Below are positions 15,519-23,890 of a DNA stretch of 57,556 nucleotides, one piece after another. The notes under the pieces were generated by a model, which saw only the letters and a list, made by a program, of their open reading frames with translations, had not been told where the DNA came from and searched no databases. The number at the start of each line of letters is the position of its first letter. Positions within the stretch are counted from its first letter, which is position 1. The stretch lies in the NCBI GenBank assembly GCA_028693055.1, contig JAQUWD010000020.1, positions 1-57,556 on the forward strand, written 5' to 3'. This DNA is from Eubacteriales bacterium (GTDB lineage Bacteria > Bacillota > Clostridia > Christensenellales > Aristaeellaceae). The translations under genes and the position numbers were made by a program.

Positions 15519-17828
15519 CTATTCAACGCTCTTTAGGGCTTCCACCATATCGATGGTTTTCACCTTGCGGGTTAAGAAACGGGTCACCAGCCAAGAGAAG
15601 GCGTAGGTGCCCAGACAGGCGATCAGCAGGGACGAAAGGGATACCGTAGAGAGAAAGACCATGCTGTCGCTTTCGCAGGAGCTGAGCACCGCGTCGATCA
15701 GCCAGCGTCCGGGCCCAACGCCCAGCAGCACGCCAAGGCCGGTAAGCAAATTGTTTTCGCTGGTCATCAGCTTGCGTATTTCCTTCTGATGGTAGCCCAG
15801 CACCTTCAGCGTGGCGTATTCCCGGCAGCGCTCCGAAAAATTTAGGATTCCCATGTTATAGAGCACCACAAAGGCCAAGCCTAAAGCCACCCCGGACATC
15901 AAAGTGAAAATGCCCATCATGCTGTTCATAATGTCCAGCGTTTCCTCGTATTGCTGAGCGGGATCGTCCCAGTCCTCCCACTCGTCCATGGCCTCCACCG
16001 TGCTGCGGCCCCGGTCGCTTAAGCCGCGCAGAAGCAGCGCCGAGGGCACAAACGCACCCTTCTTGCAGCCTTCCCATACGCTGCGGCTCATGATGACGCT
16101 TTGACCCACGGTAATGTAGGCAATACCGGACACCTTGGTAGCAATGGGCTCGCGGTCGCCCGCCAGCCATATCTCGATGGAATCCCCCGATTGAAGCCCC
16201 AGCACGTCCGATAGCTTCTCACTGAGCAGCACGCCCTCGGAGGGCAGCGCCATCCAGACCTCGTCCTTGCCTAAGAGCATCAGCTGCTGATCGTCCTCCA
16301 TGACGGTTAAGGAGGTGGTGCGGCTTTTTTGACCGCTTCTGGCGCTGACGGAAAGCTCCATCAGGCCCTCTACCCGGTCAGCGTCAATCCGCTTGCGGTA
16401 GCTCTCCACCTCGTCGGCTTCTCCGGATAAATTGGCCCGGTCGGTATAAGCCAAGGTGCCTTTATAATATTTACCCACAAAGTAGGCAACGCTGTCCTGC
16501 AAGCCTAGCGAGGTGATAATCAGCATGGTGCAGCACAGCACGCCGATTAAGGACATCGCCGTCCGGCCCTTGTTGCGCATGAGGTTGCGGGATACCATTT
16601 TGGCGTTGAAGCCCATACGCCCCCATAGGCGGGGGAGGCGTTCCAATAGTAGCTTTTGCCCAGCCTTGGGAGGCTTTGGCCGAAGCAGCGAGGCGGTTTG
16701 CTCTTGAGCGCTTTTGCGGTAGGTATAGCTACAAATGGCGCAGGCAAGCACAACGCCAAGGCCGCATACCGCCCACTGAGACCAAGAAACCGGGGCGACC
16801 AGCCGATAGGGAAATTGGAACTGCGCCTTCTCCATCTCCCACAGCACATTAGGCAACGTGTTGCGCCCTACAAACAAGCCGATGAAGGAGCCGACCACGG
16901 AGGGGTAAAAGGCATAGCTGAGATAGTGCCTGCGGATCTGACGATCCCGGTAGCCCAACGCCTTTAGGGTACCCATCTGCATACGCTGGTTTTCCAGCAT
17001 ACGGGTCAGGGTGGTCAGCACGATCATGGCGGCTACGGCGAAGGCCAGCAGCGGGAATACATAGCATAGGTTGTGGAACATGGTTACGTCCTGATCGACG
17101 CCCTCAGTGCTGCGCTGGGCTTGCCGGTTGACGATCAGCGCTTCCGGGTATTTCTGCCCGATTTCCTTTTCTATCCGGTCGCTGTCTGCCTTGTCGTTTA
17201 GGGTTACCAGCAGTTGATTGAGGGGCAAAGAGGCGATGGCGCGGCTGTTGAGCAGAACAAAGCCATAGTTAAGAGGATCGTAGCCGGTGTTTTGGTTATC
17301 GTTTAAATACTCGGCGCTTTTGCAGGTGCCGCGAATCCAGAAGGGATAGGCTACGCCGCCTATTTTCAACGTCAGCTTGTCGCCCACGCTCAGCCCGTTG
17401 GCGCTGGCAAAGCCGTCGTCCAGCAGGCAGCCCCGTAAATCGGCGCCGCCCAGCACTTCGCCGGAAAGGAGATAGGGGGTGTTGATGGAGATGCTGCCGT
17501 CGTAAGCGTCAGCCCGCAGGGTGGGCTCGTGGGGCAGATCCGCCTTTAGCTCCATGGTGCGGCGCGCCTGTACCTGCTTTACGCCTTCCGTTGCGCGGAC
17601 GGTCTGTAACGCTTCTCGGTCGACGGAGTATAGATTAATCCACAGGTCGGCTACATTTTGTTGATCGAAATAGGTTTGGGTGGTCAGCTCCAAGGTGCGC
17701 CACAGCGCGTCCAGCCCGCTAAAGGTCCATGTGCCCAAAGCGCATAACAAAATAACGGCGACAAACTGCATGCGATTTTTCCACATATCTCGGAAGAGCT
17801 TCCGCCGCAGCATGCTGTGGGTTACCAT
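15519..17828 (-). CDS. FtsX/MacB-type ABC transporter permease
   Basis: 769 residues with two FtsX-type halves. The N-terminal helix is FVAVILLCALGTWTFSGL, followed by a large extracellular domain (about residues 45-250). A three-helix block carries the FtsX consensus (TLTRMLENQRMQMGTLKALGYRDRQIRRHYLSY, about 290-325). A second extracellular domain and a C-terminal helix bundle (YATLKVLGYHQKEIRKL) complete it. It overlaps the ATPase stop by 7 bp. With the ATPase and adaptor it forms a mechanotransmission-type exporter. The substrate is unknown; peptides, antibiotics or lipids are usual for the family. Confidence 0.92.
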   Translation of the reverse strand: MVTHSMLRRKLFRDMWKNRMQFVAVILLCALGTWTFSGLDALWRTLELTTQTYFDQQNVADLWINLYSVDREALQTVRATEGVKQVQARRTMELKADLPHEPTLRADAYDGSISINTPYLLSGEVLGGADLRGCLLDDGFASANGLSVGDKLTLKIGGVAYPFWIRGTCKSAEYLNDNQNTGYDPLNYGFVLLNSRAIASLPLNQLLVTLNDKADSDRIEKEIGQKYPEALIVNRQAQRSTEGVDQDVTMFHNLCYVFPLLAFAVAAMIVLTTLTRMLENQRMQMGTLKALGYRDRQIRRHYLSYAFYPSVVGSFIGLFVGRNTLPNVLWEMEKAQFQFPYRLVAPVSWSQWAVCGLGVVLACAICSYTYRKSAQEQTASLLRPKPPKAGQKLLLERLPRLWGRMGFNAKMVSRNLMRNKGRTAMSLIGVLCCTMLIITSLGLQDSVAYFVGKYYKGTLAYTDRANLSGEADEVESYRKRIDADRVEGLMELSVSARSGQKSRTTSLTVMEDDQQLMLLGKDEVWMALPSEGVLLSEKLSDVLGLQSGDSIEIWLAGDREPIATKVSGIAYITVGQSVIMSRSVWEGCKKGAFVPSALLLRGLSDRGRSTVEAMDEWEDWDDPAQQYEETLDIMNSMMGIFTLMSGVALGLAFVVLYNMGILNFSERCREYATLKVLGYHQKEIRKLMTSENNLLTGLGVLLGVGPGRWLIDAVLSSCESDSMVFLSTVSLSSLLIACLGTYAFSWLVTRFLTRKVKTIDMVEALKSVE

Positions 17829-18523
17829 TCAATTTCCTCCACGGCAACCGGGTGATCGTTTAAATCGATCTTCTCGATTTGGCCGTTGCGCACGTGAATT
17901 ACCCGCTGGGCTAGCGGCGCGATCATGGCGTTATGGGTGATGATGGCTACGGTGGTATTGTACTGGTCGCTAACGTCCTTTAACAGGGCCAGTACCTGCT
18001 CGCCGGTTTTGCTGTCCAGCGCGCCGGTAGGCTCGTCGCATAGAAGCAACGCCGGGTTTTTGCATAAGGCACGGGCAATGGACACCCGCTGCTGCTCGCC
18101 GCCGGACAACTGAGCCGGGAAGTTGTTCATTCGGTTTTGAAGCCCCACCCGCTCCATCATTTCTACCGGGTTGAGGGCCTTGGGGCATACCTGCCGGGCC
18201 AGCTCCACATTCTCCAGCGCCGTCAGGTTTGGCATTAAATTATAGAACTGGAACACAAAGCCCACATCCAGCCGGCGGTATTCCGTCAGCTCCCGTCCGC
18301 TGAGGCCGGTGATTTCTTTGCCCCCCACGATGATCTTGCCGGAGGATACCTTATCCATGCCGCCCAGTAGGTTCAAAATGGTGGTCTTGCCCGCGCCGCT
18401 GGGGCCCAGCACTACGCATAGCTCGCCCTTCTCCATTTCAAAGCTCACCTTGTTGGCAGCTAGTACGGTTTCCTCACCCATATGGTATTCTTTGGTTACG
18501 TTTTCAAAGGAAATATAACTCAC
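17822..18523 (-). CDS. ABC transporter ATPase (MacB/LolD-like)
   Basis: 233 residues from a GTG start (VSYISFENVTKEY), chosen because GGAAAGGAAG lies just upstream; the longer frame adds residues without a ribosome binding site. Walker A is GPSGAGKTTI, the signature is LSGGEQQRVSIARAL and Walker B is LLLCDEPTGALD. It powers the permease encoded next, with which it overlaps. It is the first gene of the operon ATPase, permease, adaptor, TetR, MmcQ. Confidence 0.95.
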   Translation of the reverse strand: MSYISFENVTKEYHMGEETVLAANKVSFEMEKGELCVVLGPSGAGKTTILNLLGGMDKVSSGKIIVGGKEITGLSGRELTEYRRLDVGFVFQFYNLMPNLTALENVELARQVCPKALNPVEMMERVGLQNRMNNFPAQLSGGEQQRVSIARALCKNPALLLCDEPTGALDSKTGEQVLALLKDVSDQYNTTVAIITHNAMIAPLAQRVIHVRNGQIEKIDLNDHPVAVEEIEW

Positions 18524-18582
18524 GTTTCTTCCTTTCCGAGCGGCTCTATCTACGGTAAAACCAAAACCGTTCATTCGGTCAT

Positions 18583-18611
18583 AGCGTATCATGCTGCCAT
18601 GCGGCTGTCAA
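18583..18611 (-). promoter_or_regulatory. Probable promoter of the ABC efflux operon
   Basis: Reverse strand TTGACA (18606-18611), 17-bp spacer, TACGCT (18583-18588). The -35 box is perfect and the -10 weak. It lies about 60 bp before the ATPase start and 36 bp from the long palindrome. Confidence 0.5.
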
Positions 18612-18646
18612 TCATTGCCGTTTGAATAATCCGTGAACATTTTTCT

Positions 18647-18675
18647 CTGCGCAGCGTAGAGTCTACGCTGCGCAG
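18647..18675. promoter_or_regulatory. 29-bp perfect palindrome, candidate TetR operator
   Basis: Arms of 14 bp (CTGCGCAGCGTAGA and its exact complement) around a single central G. It lies in the divergent gap between the efflux operon and the CAT-like gene. A 1-nt centre makes a terminator hairpin unlikely, and neither side shows a T-run. A dyad of this length next to an operon that encodes its own TetR regulator fits an operator. Confidence 0.6.
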
Positions 18676-18755
18676 GTTGATTGTGCGCTTGGCTGCGGTA
18701 TGCTGGTTTAGAGAGCTGCCGCTCTTCGCATTTTATGGAAAAGGAAGAACCCATT

Positions 18756-19421
18756 ATGAGAATAGAACCTGATTTTACACCCATCCAAAGGGAAAGCTGG
18801 CCTATGGCGGAGGCCTTTTACTATTACACGCAAATGGCGCCCACCTCCTACGGCGTGACGGTGAAGCTTACTGTAACCGCTGCTCGGAAGGCCCTGAAGC
18901 AAGCGGGGTATCGCTTTTTCCCCGCCTATCTGTATGTGGTTACGGAGACCCTTCGCAATCACCCGGCGCTTCGGGTGGGAATGAAGGAGGGGGTCCTAGG
19001 CCATTGGAATTGCCTGACCCCCGCCTATCCCCAATTTCATCAGGATACGGAGACCACCTCGCTTTTGTGGACTGCCCATGACGATTCCTTTCCCGCCTTT
19101 CATCGCGCCTATTTGGAGGATACCGCCCGCTACGGGCAGGATCATGGTATCATAACCTCCAAGGGAATTCCCCCTGAGAATGCCTACATCATCTCCTGCA
19201 TTCCGTGGTTTACCTTTGAAAGCTTTGCGCTGCAAAACCACGGCATCAAGGATTACTATGTTCCCAGCTTGGAGGCAGGCGGGTTTGTGGAGGAAAACGG
19301 ACGCGTCCAAATGCCCTTATCCGTCACCGTGCACCATGGCACCACAGACGGCTATCACCTGCACTGCTTTTTTCAGGAGCTGCAAGCGCGGTTTGACGCG
19401 CCGGAGAAATGGTTGCCATAG
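18756..19421 (+). CDS. Chloramphenicol acetyltransferase-like protein (type A)
   Basis: 221 residues from the ATG after AAAGGAAG. It aligns by eye with CatA along its length. The N-terminal REHFEHY-type stretch appears as RESWPMAEAFYYYTQMAPTSYGVTVKLTVT. The ENAYIISCIPWFTFESF block follows, and then the catalytic HHGTTDGYH, where known CATs have HHxxxDGxH with the first-step His and the structural Asp. Family enzymes transfer acetyl from acetyl-CoA to chloramphenicol as trimers. Whether this one confers resistance cannot be told; many chromosomal homologues act on unknown acceptors. It is divergent from the efflux operon. Confidence 0.85.
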   Translation: MRIEPDFTPIQRESWPMAEAFYYYTQMAPTSYGVTVKLTVTAARKALKQAGYRFFPAYLYVVTETLRNHPALRVGMKEGVLGHWNCLTPAYPQFHQDTETTSLLWTAHDDSFPAFHRAYLEDTARYGQDHGIITSKGIPPENAYIISCIPWFTFESFALQNHGIKDYYVPSLEAGGFVEENGRVQMPLSVTVHHGTTDGYHLHCFFQELQARFDAPEKWLP

Positions 19422-19425
19422 CCCC

Positions 19426-19456
19426 TTGACTTGAACACCGTGTCGCAGTTTATAAT
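19426..19456 (+). promoter_or_regulatory. MerR-type promoter with 19-bp spacer
   Basis: TTGACT (19426-19431), 19-bp spacer, TATAAT (19451-19456). The over-long spacer carries an imperfect dyad centred on ACACCGTGT. This is the known design for promoters twisted open by MerR-family activators. It drives the MerR gene at 19480, so autoregulation is likely. Confidence 0.75.
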
Positions 19457-19479
19457 GCAGAAAGAAAGGGAGCGAGCGG

Positions 19480-20460
19480 ATGGAAGGCATGACGGTAAGC
19501 GAGGTTTCCCGGCGGTATTCCGTGTCGACAAGAATGCTGCGATATTATGAAAAAATCGGGCTGCTGCAAAGCGGCAGGCGGGAGGAATATGCTTACCGTA
19601 TGTATGACGAAACCGCCGTGCGCAGGCTGCAGATCCTTTTGATTCTGCGCAAGCTGCGTATTCCCCTCAAGCAGATCGCCGTGATTCTGGACGACGGGGA
19701 GCAGCTGAAAACGCTGACGATTCTCCAAGAGAACCTCAAGGAGCTGGACGATGAGCTAGCCGCCCTCGGCACGGTCAGGGATATTCTGGACGGTCTTGCG
19801 ACGCGGCTTGAGGAACGAATCCGAAAGAGCATCCGATTGGATTTGCTGGCGGACGGCGAGCTTGCTTCCCTTGCTCAGTCCCTTTCCCTGTCCCCAATGA
19901 GTATAGCGGAGGAAAAAAACATGGATGATTTGAACAAGGCGAATGCAGTGCTGAAAAAGCTTACCGACAAAGAGGTGCGGATTATTCACGTCGCCCCCGT
20001 GACCGTGGCGGCGGTTCATCGGGTCAGCGATTCCCCGGAGGCGGACTGTCTCGCCGCCCTTAGAAAAATGATTCTGGAGTGCCGCCTTTGCGAGCGAAAG
20101 CCGGACTTCCGCGTTTTCGGCTTTAACCACGACGTTGACGGCGTACACGGCTATGAGCACTGGATTACGGTTCCCGATGATTTGGAGCTGCCCGCGCCCT
20201 TCGTTAAAAAGCACTATGGCGGCGGCTTGTACGGCGCGCACATGATTCCCATGGGTGCGTTTGAGGAGTGGAAATGGCTGTACGAATGGGCGCAGAGCAG
20301 CGAGGAGTACGAAATCGATTGGCGCGCCCCCGAATGCATGATGGGCGGAATGCTGGAGGAACACTTAAACTTTATCCATATTTTTGATAACGATATGGAC
20401 ACGCTGGATCAAATTATGCAGCTGGATTTGCTTGTGCCCATCCGAAAAAGGAAGGGATGA
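19480..20460 (+). CDS. MerR-family regulator with GyrI-like effector domain
   Basis: 326 residues, with the ribosome binding site GAAAGGGAG before the ATG. Residues about 5-72 are a MerR winged helix (TVSEVSRRYSVSTRMLRYYEKIGLL), followed by the dimerising coiled coil (about 75-125). Residues about 150-326 resemble the GyrI-like/effector-binding fold, which binds small, often hydrophobic cations in BmrR-type regulators. No transporter gene follows directly, so targets other than itself are unknown. The CAT-like gene upstream and the double GNAT gene downstream are possible partners. Confidence 0.85.
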   Translation: MEGMTVSEVSRRYSVSTRMLRYYEKIGLLQSGRREEYAYRMYDETAVRRLQILLILRKLRIPLKQIAVILDDGEQLKTLTILQENLKELDDELAALGTVRDILDGLATRLEERIRKSIRLDLLADGELASLAQSLSLSPMSIAEEKNMDDLNKANAVLKKLTDKEVRIIHVAPVTVAAVHRVSDSPEADCLAALRKMILECRLCERKPDFRVFGFNHDVDGVHGYEHWITVPDDLELPAPFVKKHYGGGLYGAHMIPMGAFEEWKWLYEWAQSSEEYEIDWRAPECMMGGMLEEHLNFIHIFDNDMDTLDQIMQLDLLVPIRKRKG

Positions 20461-20490
20461 ACGGCATGACGCTTCAGCGAGCAGAACCGA

Positions 20491-20519
20491 TTGCTCAACC
20501 TGTGCCGTAGTGCTATACT
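20491..20519 (+). promoter_or_regulatory. Promoter of the double GNAT gene
   Basis: TTGCTC (20491-20496), 17-bp spacer, TATACT (20514-20519). A perfect 10-bp hairpin (GCCGCAAGGG at 20521-20530 and its complement at 20535-20544, GCTG loop) starts at about the transcription start. It may be an operator or a 5' stabilising stem; there is no T-run for termination. Confidence 0.6.
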
Positions 20520-20573
20520 TGCCGCAAGGGGCTGCCCTTGCGGCATGATTGCGTTACGGAAAGGAAATGACCT

Positions 20574-21431
20574 ATGAAAATCGTCTCCAAGAATACGCTT
20601 ACCGAGCAGGACGTGCAAAGCATCAGAGCGCTGGAGCAAGCCAGCTTTCAAAAGGACGGGCTTGAAAACGGCGCTTACCTATCGAATAATCTTAATTTCA
20701 ATCCTGAGCTGCCCTGCTTTTATCTGGGGTATGAAGGGGATACGCTGGCGGCGTTTTTAGCCGTCTTTATGCCCGACCCAACAGAGGCGGAAATCATGGC
20801 TGCCACGCTGCCGATGTATCAGCAAAGAGGGTTCTTTCGGCAGCTTTATGAGAGAGCCGCAGAAGAGCTGCGCCTTGTCGGTATTCATTCCTTATTGCTG
20901 GAAACGGAAGCCAAAAGCACATCCGGGGCGCTGGTGCTGGCGCGCTTTCCCCACAGAGTCTTTGATCACGCCGAATATCGGATGACCCTATCCGCATTAC
21001 CGCCTGAGCTGCAAGCCGCGGAGAAGGCGGGAACTGTCGAACGAGTTACGCTCCAAAGCAAAGAGACCTTTGCGGCTATTTCTGCCGCGGCCTTTCAGTG
21101 CACGCGGGAGGACAGCTACTCGAATTTTATCTCCACCTCCGACCAAAGAAGGGGCTATCTTTTTCGCTGGAACGGCGAGGCGGTGGGCACCTTCGTATTA
21201 AGCAACGAGGAACAAGACGAAACCTTTATTTACGGGGTGACGATCGCTCCCGCCTATCAGGGGCAGGGGCTTGGCGGACATATGATGAGGCACGCTGTTG
21301 AAATGGCGCTGCAAAACACGGCGAAGGCGCTGATTGAGGTGGATTCCCAAAATCCCGCCGCGCTGGCCTTGTACCGGCATTGCGGGTTTCAGGTTTCTTT
21401 TCAGGTGGATTATCATCGGGTTGCCATTTGA
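20574..21431 (+). CDS. Double-domain GNAT N-acetyltransferase
   Basis: 285 residues with two GNAT folds in tandem, as in mycothiol synthase-like proteins. The first (about 1-145) is degenerate. The second (about 155-285) keeps the acetyl-CoA loop in APAYQGQGLGGHMMRHAVEMAL and the C-terminal NPAALALYRHCGFQVSFQVDYH. The ribosome binding site is GGAAAGG upstream of the ATG. The substrate is unknown. It is expressed from its own promoter. Confidence 0.88.
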   Translation: MKIVSKNTLTEQDVQSIRALEQASFQKDGLENGAYLSNNLNFNPELPCFYLGYEGDTLAAFLAVFMPDPTEAEIMAATLPMYQQRGFFRQLYERAAEELRLVGIHSLLLETEAKSTSGALVLARFPHRVFDHAEYRMTLSALPPELQAAEKAGTVERVTLQSKETFAAISAAAFQCTREDSYSNFISTSDQRRGYLFRWNGEAVGTFVLSNEEQDETFIYGVTIAPAYQGQGLGGHMMRHAVEMALQNTAKALIEVDSQNPAALALYRHCGFQVSFQVDYHRVAI

Positions 21432-21480
21432 GTGGGAAGGAAAAACACAATTCCAATACAAAGCGGTCATTTCCTTTCCA

Positions 21481-21508
21481 TTGACATTGAAGTCCCGTTA
21501 GGTATAAT
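21481..21508 (+). promoter_or_regulatory. Promoter of the 2-oxoacid:ferredoxin oxidoreductase operon
   Basis: TTGACA (21481-21486), 16-bp spacer, TATAAT (21503-21508), followed by a 40-nt leader and the strong SD GAAGGAGGT. Confidence 0.9.
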
Positions 21509-21555
21509 AGAATGAATACCTCGCGTTACGCAGGGGTTACGAAGGAGGTAAGCAA

Positions 21556-21762
21556 ATGGCGAGCATAACCGTCAACGAGGACGTATGCAAGGGCTGCGGG
21601 CTTTGCGTAGACGCGTGCCCAAAGCACATTATGGAAATTGACAAGTCTCACCTGAACAAAAAGGGCTACCATCCGGCGCATTGCGCCAAGCCGGAGGATT
21701 GCATTGGCTGCGCTTTCTGCGCCACCATGTGCCCTGATGTGGCCATTACCGTAGAAAAGTAG
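21556..21762 (+). CDS. 2-oxoacid:ferredoxin oxidoreductase, ferredoxin-like delta subunit
   Basis: 68 residues with two 4Fe-4S motifs of the 2[4Fe-4S] ferredoxin type: CKGCGLCVDACP and CIGCAFCATMCP. It passes electrons from the thiamine-diphosphate centre of the complex to external ferredoxin. It is the first gene of a four-gene operon (delta, alpha, beta, gamma), the arrangement of VorDBAC/KorDABC complexes in anaerobes. Confidence 0.95.
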   Translation: MASITVNEDVCKGCGLCVDACPKHIMEIDKSHLNKKGYHPAHCAKPEDCIGCAFCATMCPDVAITVEK

Positions 21763-21791
21763 TTTTGCAGGAAGGAAGGTCGGTTGGCTCC

Positions 21792-23138
21792 ATGAAGAAA
21801 TTGATGAAGGGCAATGAGGCCATTGCAGAAGCCGCCATCCAAGCGGGATGCCGCTTCTTCTTTGGATACCCCATCACGCCCCAGAACCAGATACCCGAAT
21901 ATATGTCCAAGCGCATGCCTCAGGTAGGCGGCTGCTTTCTTCAATCCGAAAGCGAGGTTGCCGCAATCAATATGGTCTTTGGCGCAGGCGGGGCGGGCGC
22001 GCGCGTAATGACCAGCTCCTCCTCGCCCGGAATTAGCCTAAAGCAGGAGGGCATCAGTTATATTGTGGGCGCTGAGGTTCCCTGCGTCATCGTCAATATG
22101 GTGCGGGGCGGCCCCGGCCTTGGCGGTATTCAGCCCGCCCAGAGCGATTATTATCAGGCAACCCGGGGCGGCGGACACGGCGACTACCACATGTGCGTGC
22201 TGGCTCCCAGCTCCGTGCAGGAGGCCGTTACGTTGACCCAAGACGCCTTTGACATTGCGGATCGCTACCGCAACCCCGTCATGATCATGGGCGACGGCCT
22301 GATTGGTCAAATGATGGAGCCTGTAGATTTGGACGAGGCTTCCAACCGCAAGCCCGCGCCGGACCTTCAGGAAAAGAAATGGGCGGCTACCGGTCATGTG
22401 CCTACGGAGGACGCGCCTCGGGCGGTGATCAACAGCCTGTACATCGATCCGCAGGTGCTGGAAAACCACTGCAAGCATTTGCAGGAAAAATATGACGCGA
22501 TTGAAGCCGCCGAATGCCGCTGGCAGGAGGAGCAGGTGGAGGACGCGGAGCTGGTTATCGTTGCCTATGGCACCACCAGCCGTATTGTTCGCAGCGCCAT
22601 GCGCAAATGCCGGGCGTTGGGGATCAAGGTGGGCATGATTCGGCCCATCACACTGTGGCCCTTCCCCGAAGCGGCGATCCGCGCCACCATTCCTACGGCT
22701 GAGAAATACCTCTGCGTGGAAATGAGCATGGGTCAGATGGTGGACGACGTGCGCTTGGCGGTGAACGGCGAGCGCCCGGTGGAGTTCTACGGTCGTACCG
22801 GCGGCATGGTGCCCACGGTGAACGAGATTGTGGGCAAAATCAAGGAGCTAACCGGCTATAGCGAGGATATCCTCTCTCAGGCTGGAAAGCTGTTTAACGA
22901 TGCGGTCAACGCCGTAGGCGCCGCCTTTGGCGACATCGGCAAGAAGATTGACGAAACCGTGAAAAGCCCTGAATTTGCCCAGAAAACCGAGACCTTGAAA
23001 AAGCAGGCTGAGGACACGGCGGCTAAGGCGGCTGATGGAATCGCCAAGGGCGCGGACGCGCTGGCTACCGGCCTTAACAAGGCCATCGACGCGCTGAAAA
23101 AGCAATTCGATAATAACGATAAAGGGGGCGAGCAGTAA
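21792..23138 (+). CDS. 2-oxoacid:ferredoxin oxidoreductase alpha subunit (VorB/KorA type) with helical tail
   Basis: 448 residues from the ATG that follows GGAAGGAAGG; an upstream TTG lacks an SD. Residues 1-350 are the pyrimidine-binding and transketolase-C-like part (GYPITPQNQIPEYM, ESEVAAINMVFGAGGAGARVMTSSSSPG, RGGPGLGGIQPAQSDYYQ), the normal full length. About 95 extra residues follow. They are rich in Ala, Lys, Asp and Glu and read as amphipathic helices (KKIDETVKSPEFAQKTETLKKQ and AADGIAKGADALATGLNKAI), like apolipoprotein or phasin segments. The complex oxidises a branched-chain or other 2-oxoacid to acyl-CoA and CO2. The substrate class is not certain. Confidence 0.93.
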   Translation: MKKLMKGNEAIAEAAIQAGCRFFFGYPITPQNQIPEYMSKRMPQVGGCFLQSESEVAAINMVFGAGGAGARVMTSSSSPGISLKQEGISYIVGAEVPCVIVNMVRGGPGLGGIQPAQSDYYQATRGGGHGDYHMCVLAPSSVQEAVTLTQDAFDIADRYRNPVMIMGDGLIGQMMEPVDLDEASNRKPAPDLQEKKWAATGHVPTEDAPRAVINSLYIDPQVLENHCKHLQEKYDAIEAAECRWQEEQVEDAELVIVAYGTTSRIVRSAMRKCRALGIKVGMIRPITLWPFPEAAIRATIPTAEKYLCVEMSMGQMVDDVRLAVNGERPVEFYGRTGGMVPTVNEIVGKIKELTGYSEDILSQAGKLFNDAVNAVGAAFGDIGKKIDETVKSPEFAQKTETLKKQAEDTAAKAADGIAKGADALATGLNKAIDALKKQFDNNDKGGEQ

Positions 23139-23890
23139 TGGCCATCGTATTTGAAAAGACCAAAATGCTGTGCGATAAGCCCTTCCATTACTGCCCCGGC
23201 TGCACCCACGGCATCATCCATCGGTTGGTGGCGGAAGCGCTGGACGAGCTGAACATCGGCGACACCGCCATCGGTGTGGCTCCCGTCGGCTGCGCGGTAT
23301 TCGCTTACGACTACTTCAACTGCGATATGATGGAGGCGGCTCATGGCCGCGCGCCCGCCGTAGCCACAGGCATCAAGCGGGTACATCCCGATAAGGCCGT
23401 GTTTACCTATCAGGGCGACGGCGACTTGGCCAGCATTGGCGCGGCAGAAATCGTTCACGCGGCAACCCGCGGAGAAAAGATCACCGTTATCTTCGTCAAC
23501 AACGCCATCTATGGCATGACCGGCGGGCAGATGGCTCCCACCACCTTGCCCGGACAGGTGACCACCACCAGCCCCTACGGTCGGGATGTAAACCATTGCG
23601 GCTACCCCGTCAAGGTCAGCGAAATGCTGTCCACCTTGACCGGACCGGCTTACATCGAGCGGGTCAGCGTCCACGACGTGCCCAATATCAAAAAGGCCAA
23701 GGCGGCGATTAAGAAGGCCTTCCAGCTGCAAATGGAAGGGAAGGGCTTTACCATGGTGGAGGTCATTTCCTCCTGTCCTACCAACTGGGGCATGACCCCC
23801 AAGGAAGCCCTGGAATGGGTGAAGAGCGACATGCTTCCCGCCTATCCCCTCGGCGTGTACAAGGACGTTACCACGGGAGGTGCTGAATAA
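23138..23890 (+). CDS. 2-oxoacid:ferredoxin oxidoreductase beta subunit (thiamine-diphosphate binding)
   Basis: 250 residues. FHYCPGCTHGIIHRL and GDGDLASIGAAEIVHAATRGEKITVIFVNNAIYGMTGGQ contain the TPP/Mg motif (GDG, then NN). The start shares its A with the previous stop (TAATG), indicating coupling with the alpha subunit. It holds the catalytic cofactor of the complex. Confidence 0.96.
   Translation: MAIVFEKTKMLCDKPFHYCPGCTHGIIHRLVAEALDELNIGDTAIGVAPVGCAVFAYDYFNCDMMEAAHGRAPAVATGIKRVHPDKAVFTYQGDGDLASIGAAEIVHAATRGEKITVIFVNNAIYGMTGGQMAPTTLPGQVTTTSPYGRDVNHCGYPVKVSEMLSTLTGPAYIERVSVHDVPNIKKAKAAIKKAFQLQMEGKGFTMVEVISSCPTNWGMTPKEALEWVKSDMLPAYPLGVYKDVTTGGAE

Noticed and set aside
18647..18675. Reading the palindrome as a terminator
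   Set aside because: It lies between divergent genes, has a 1-nt centre and lacks a T-run on either strand.
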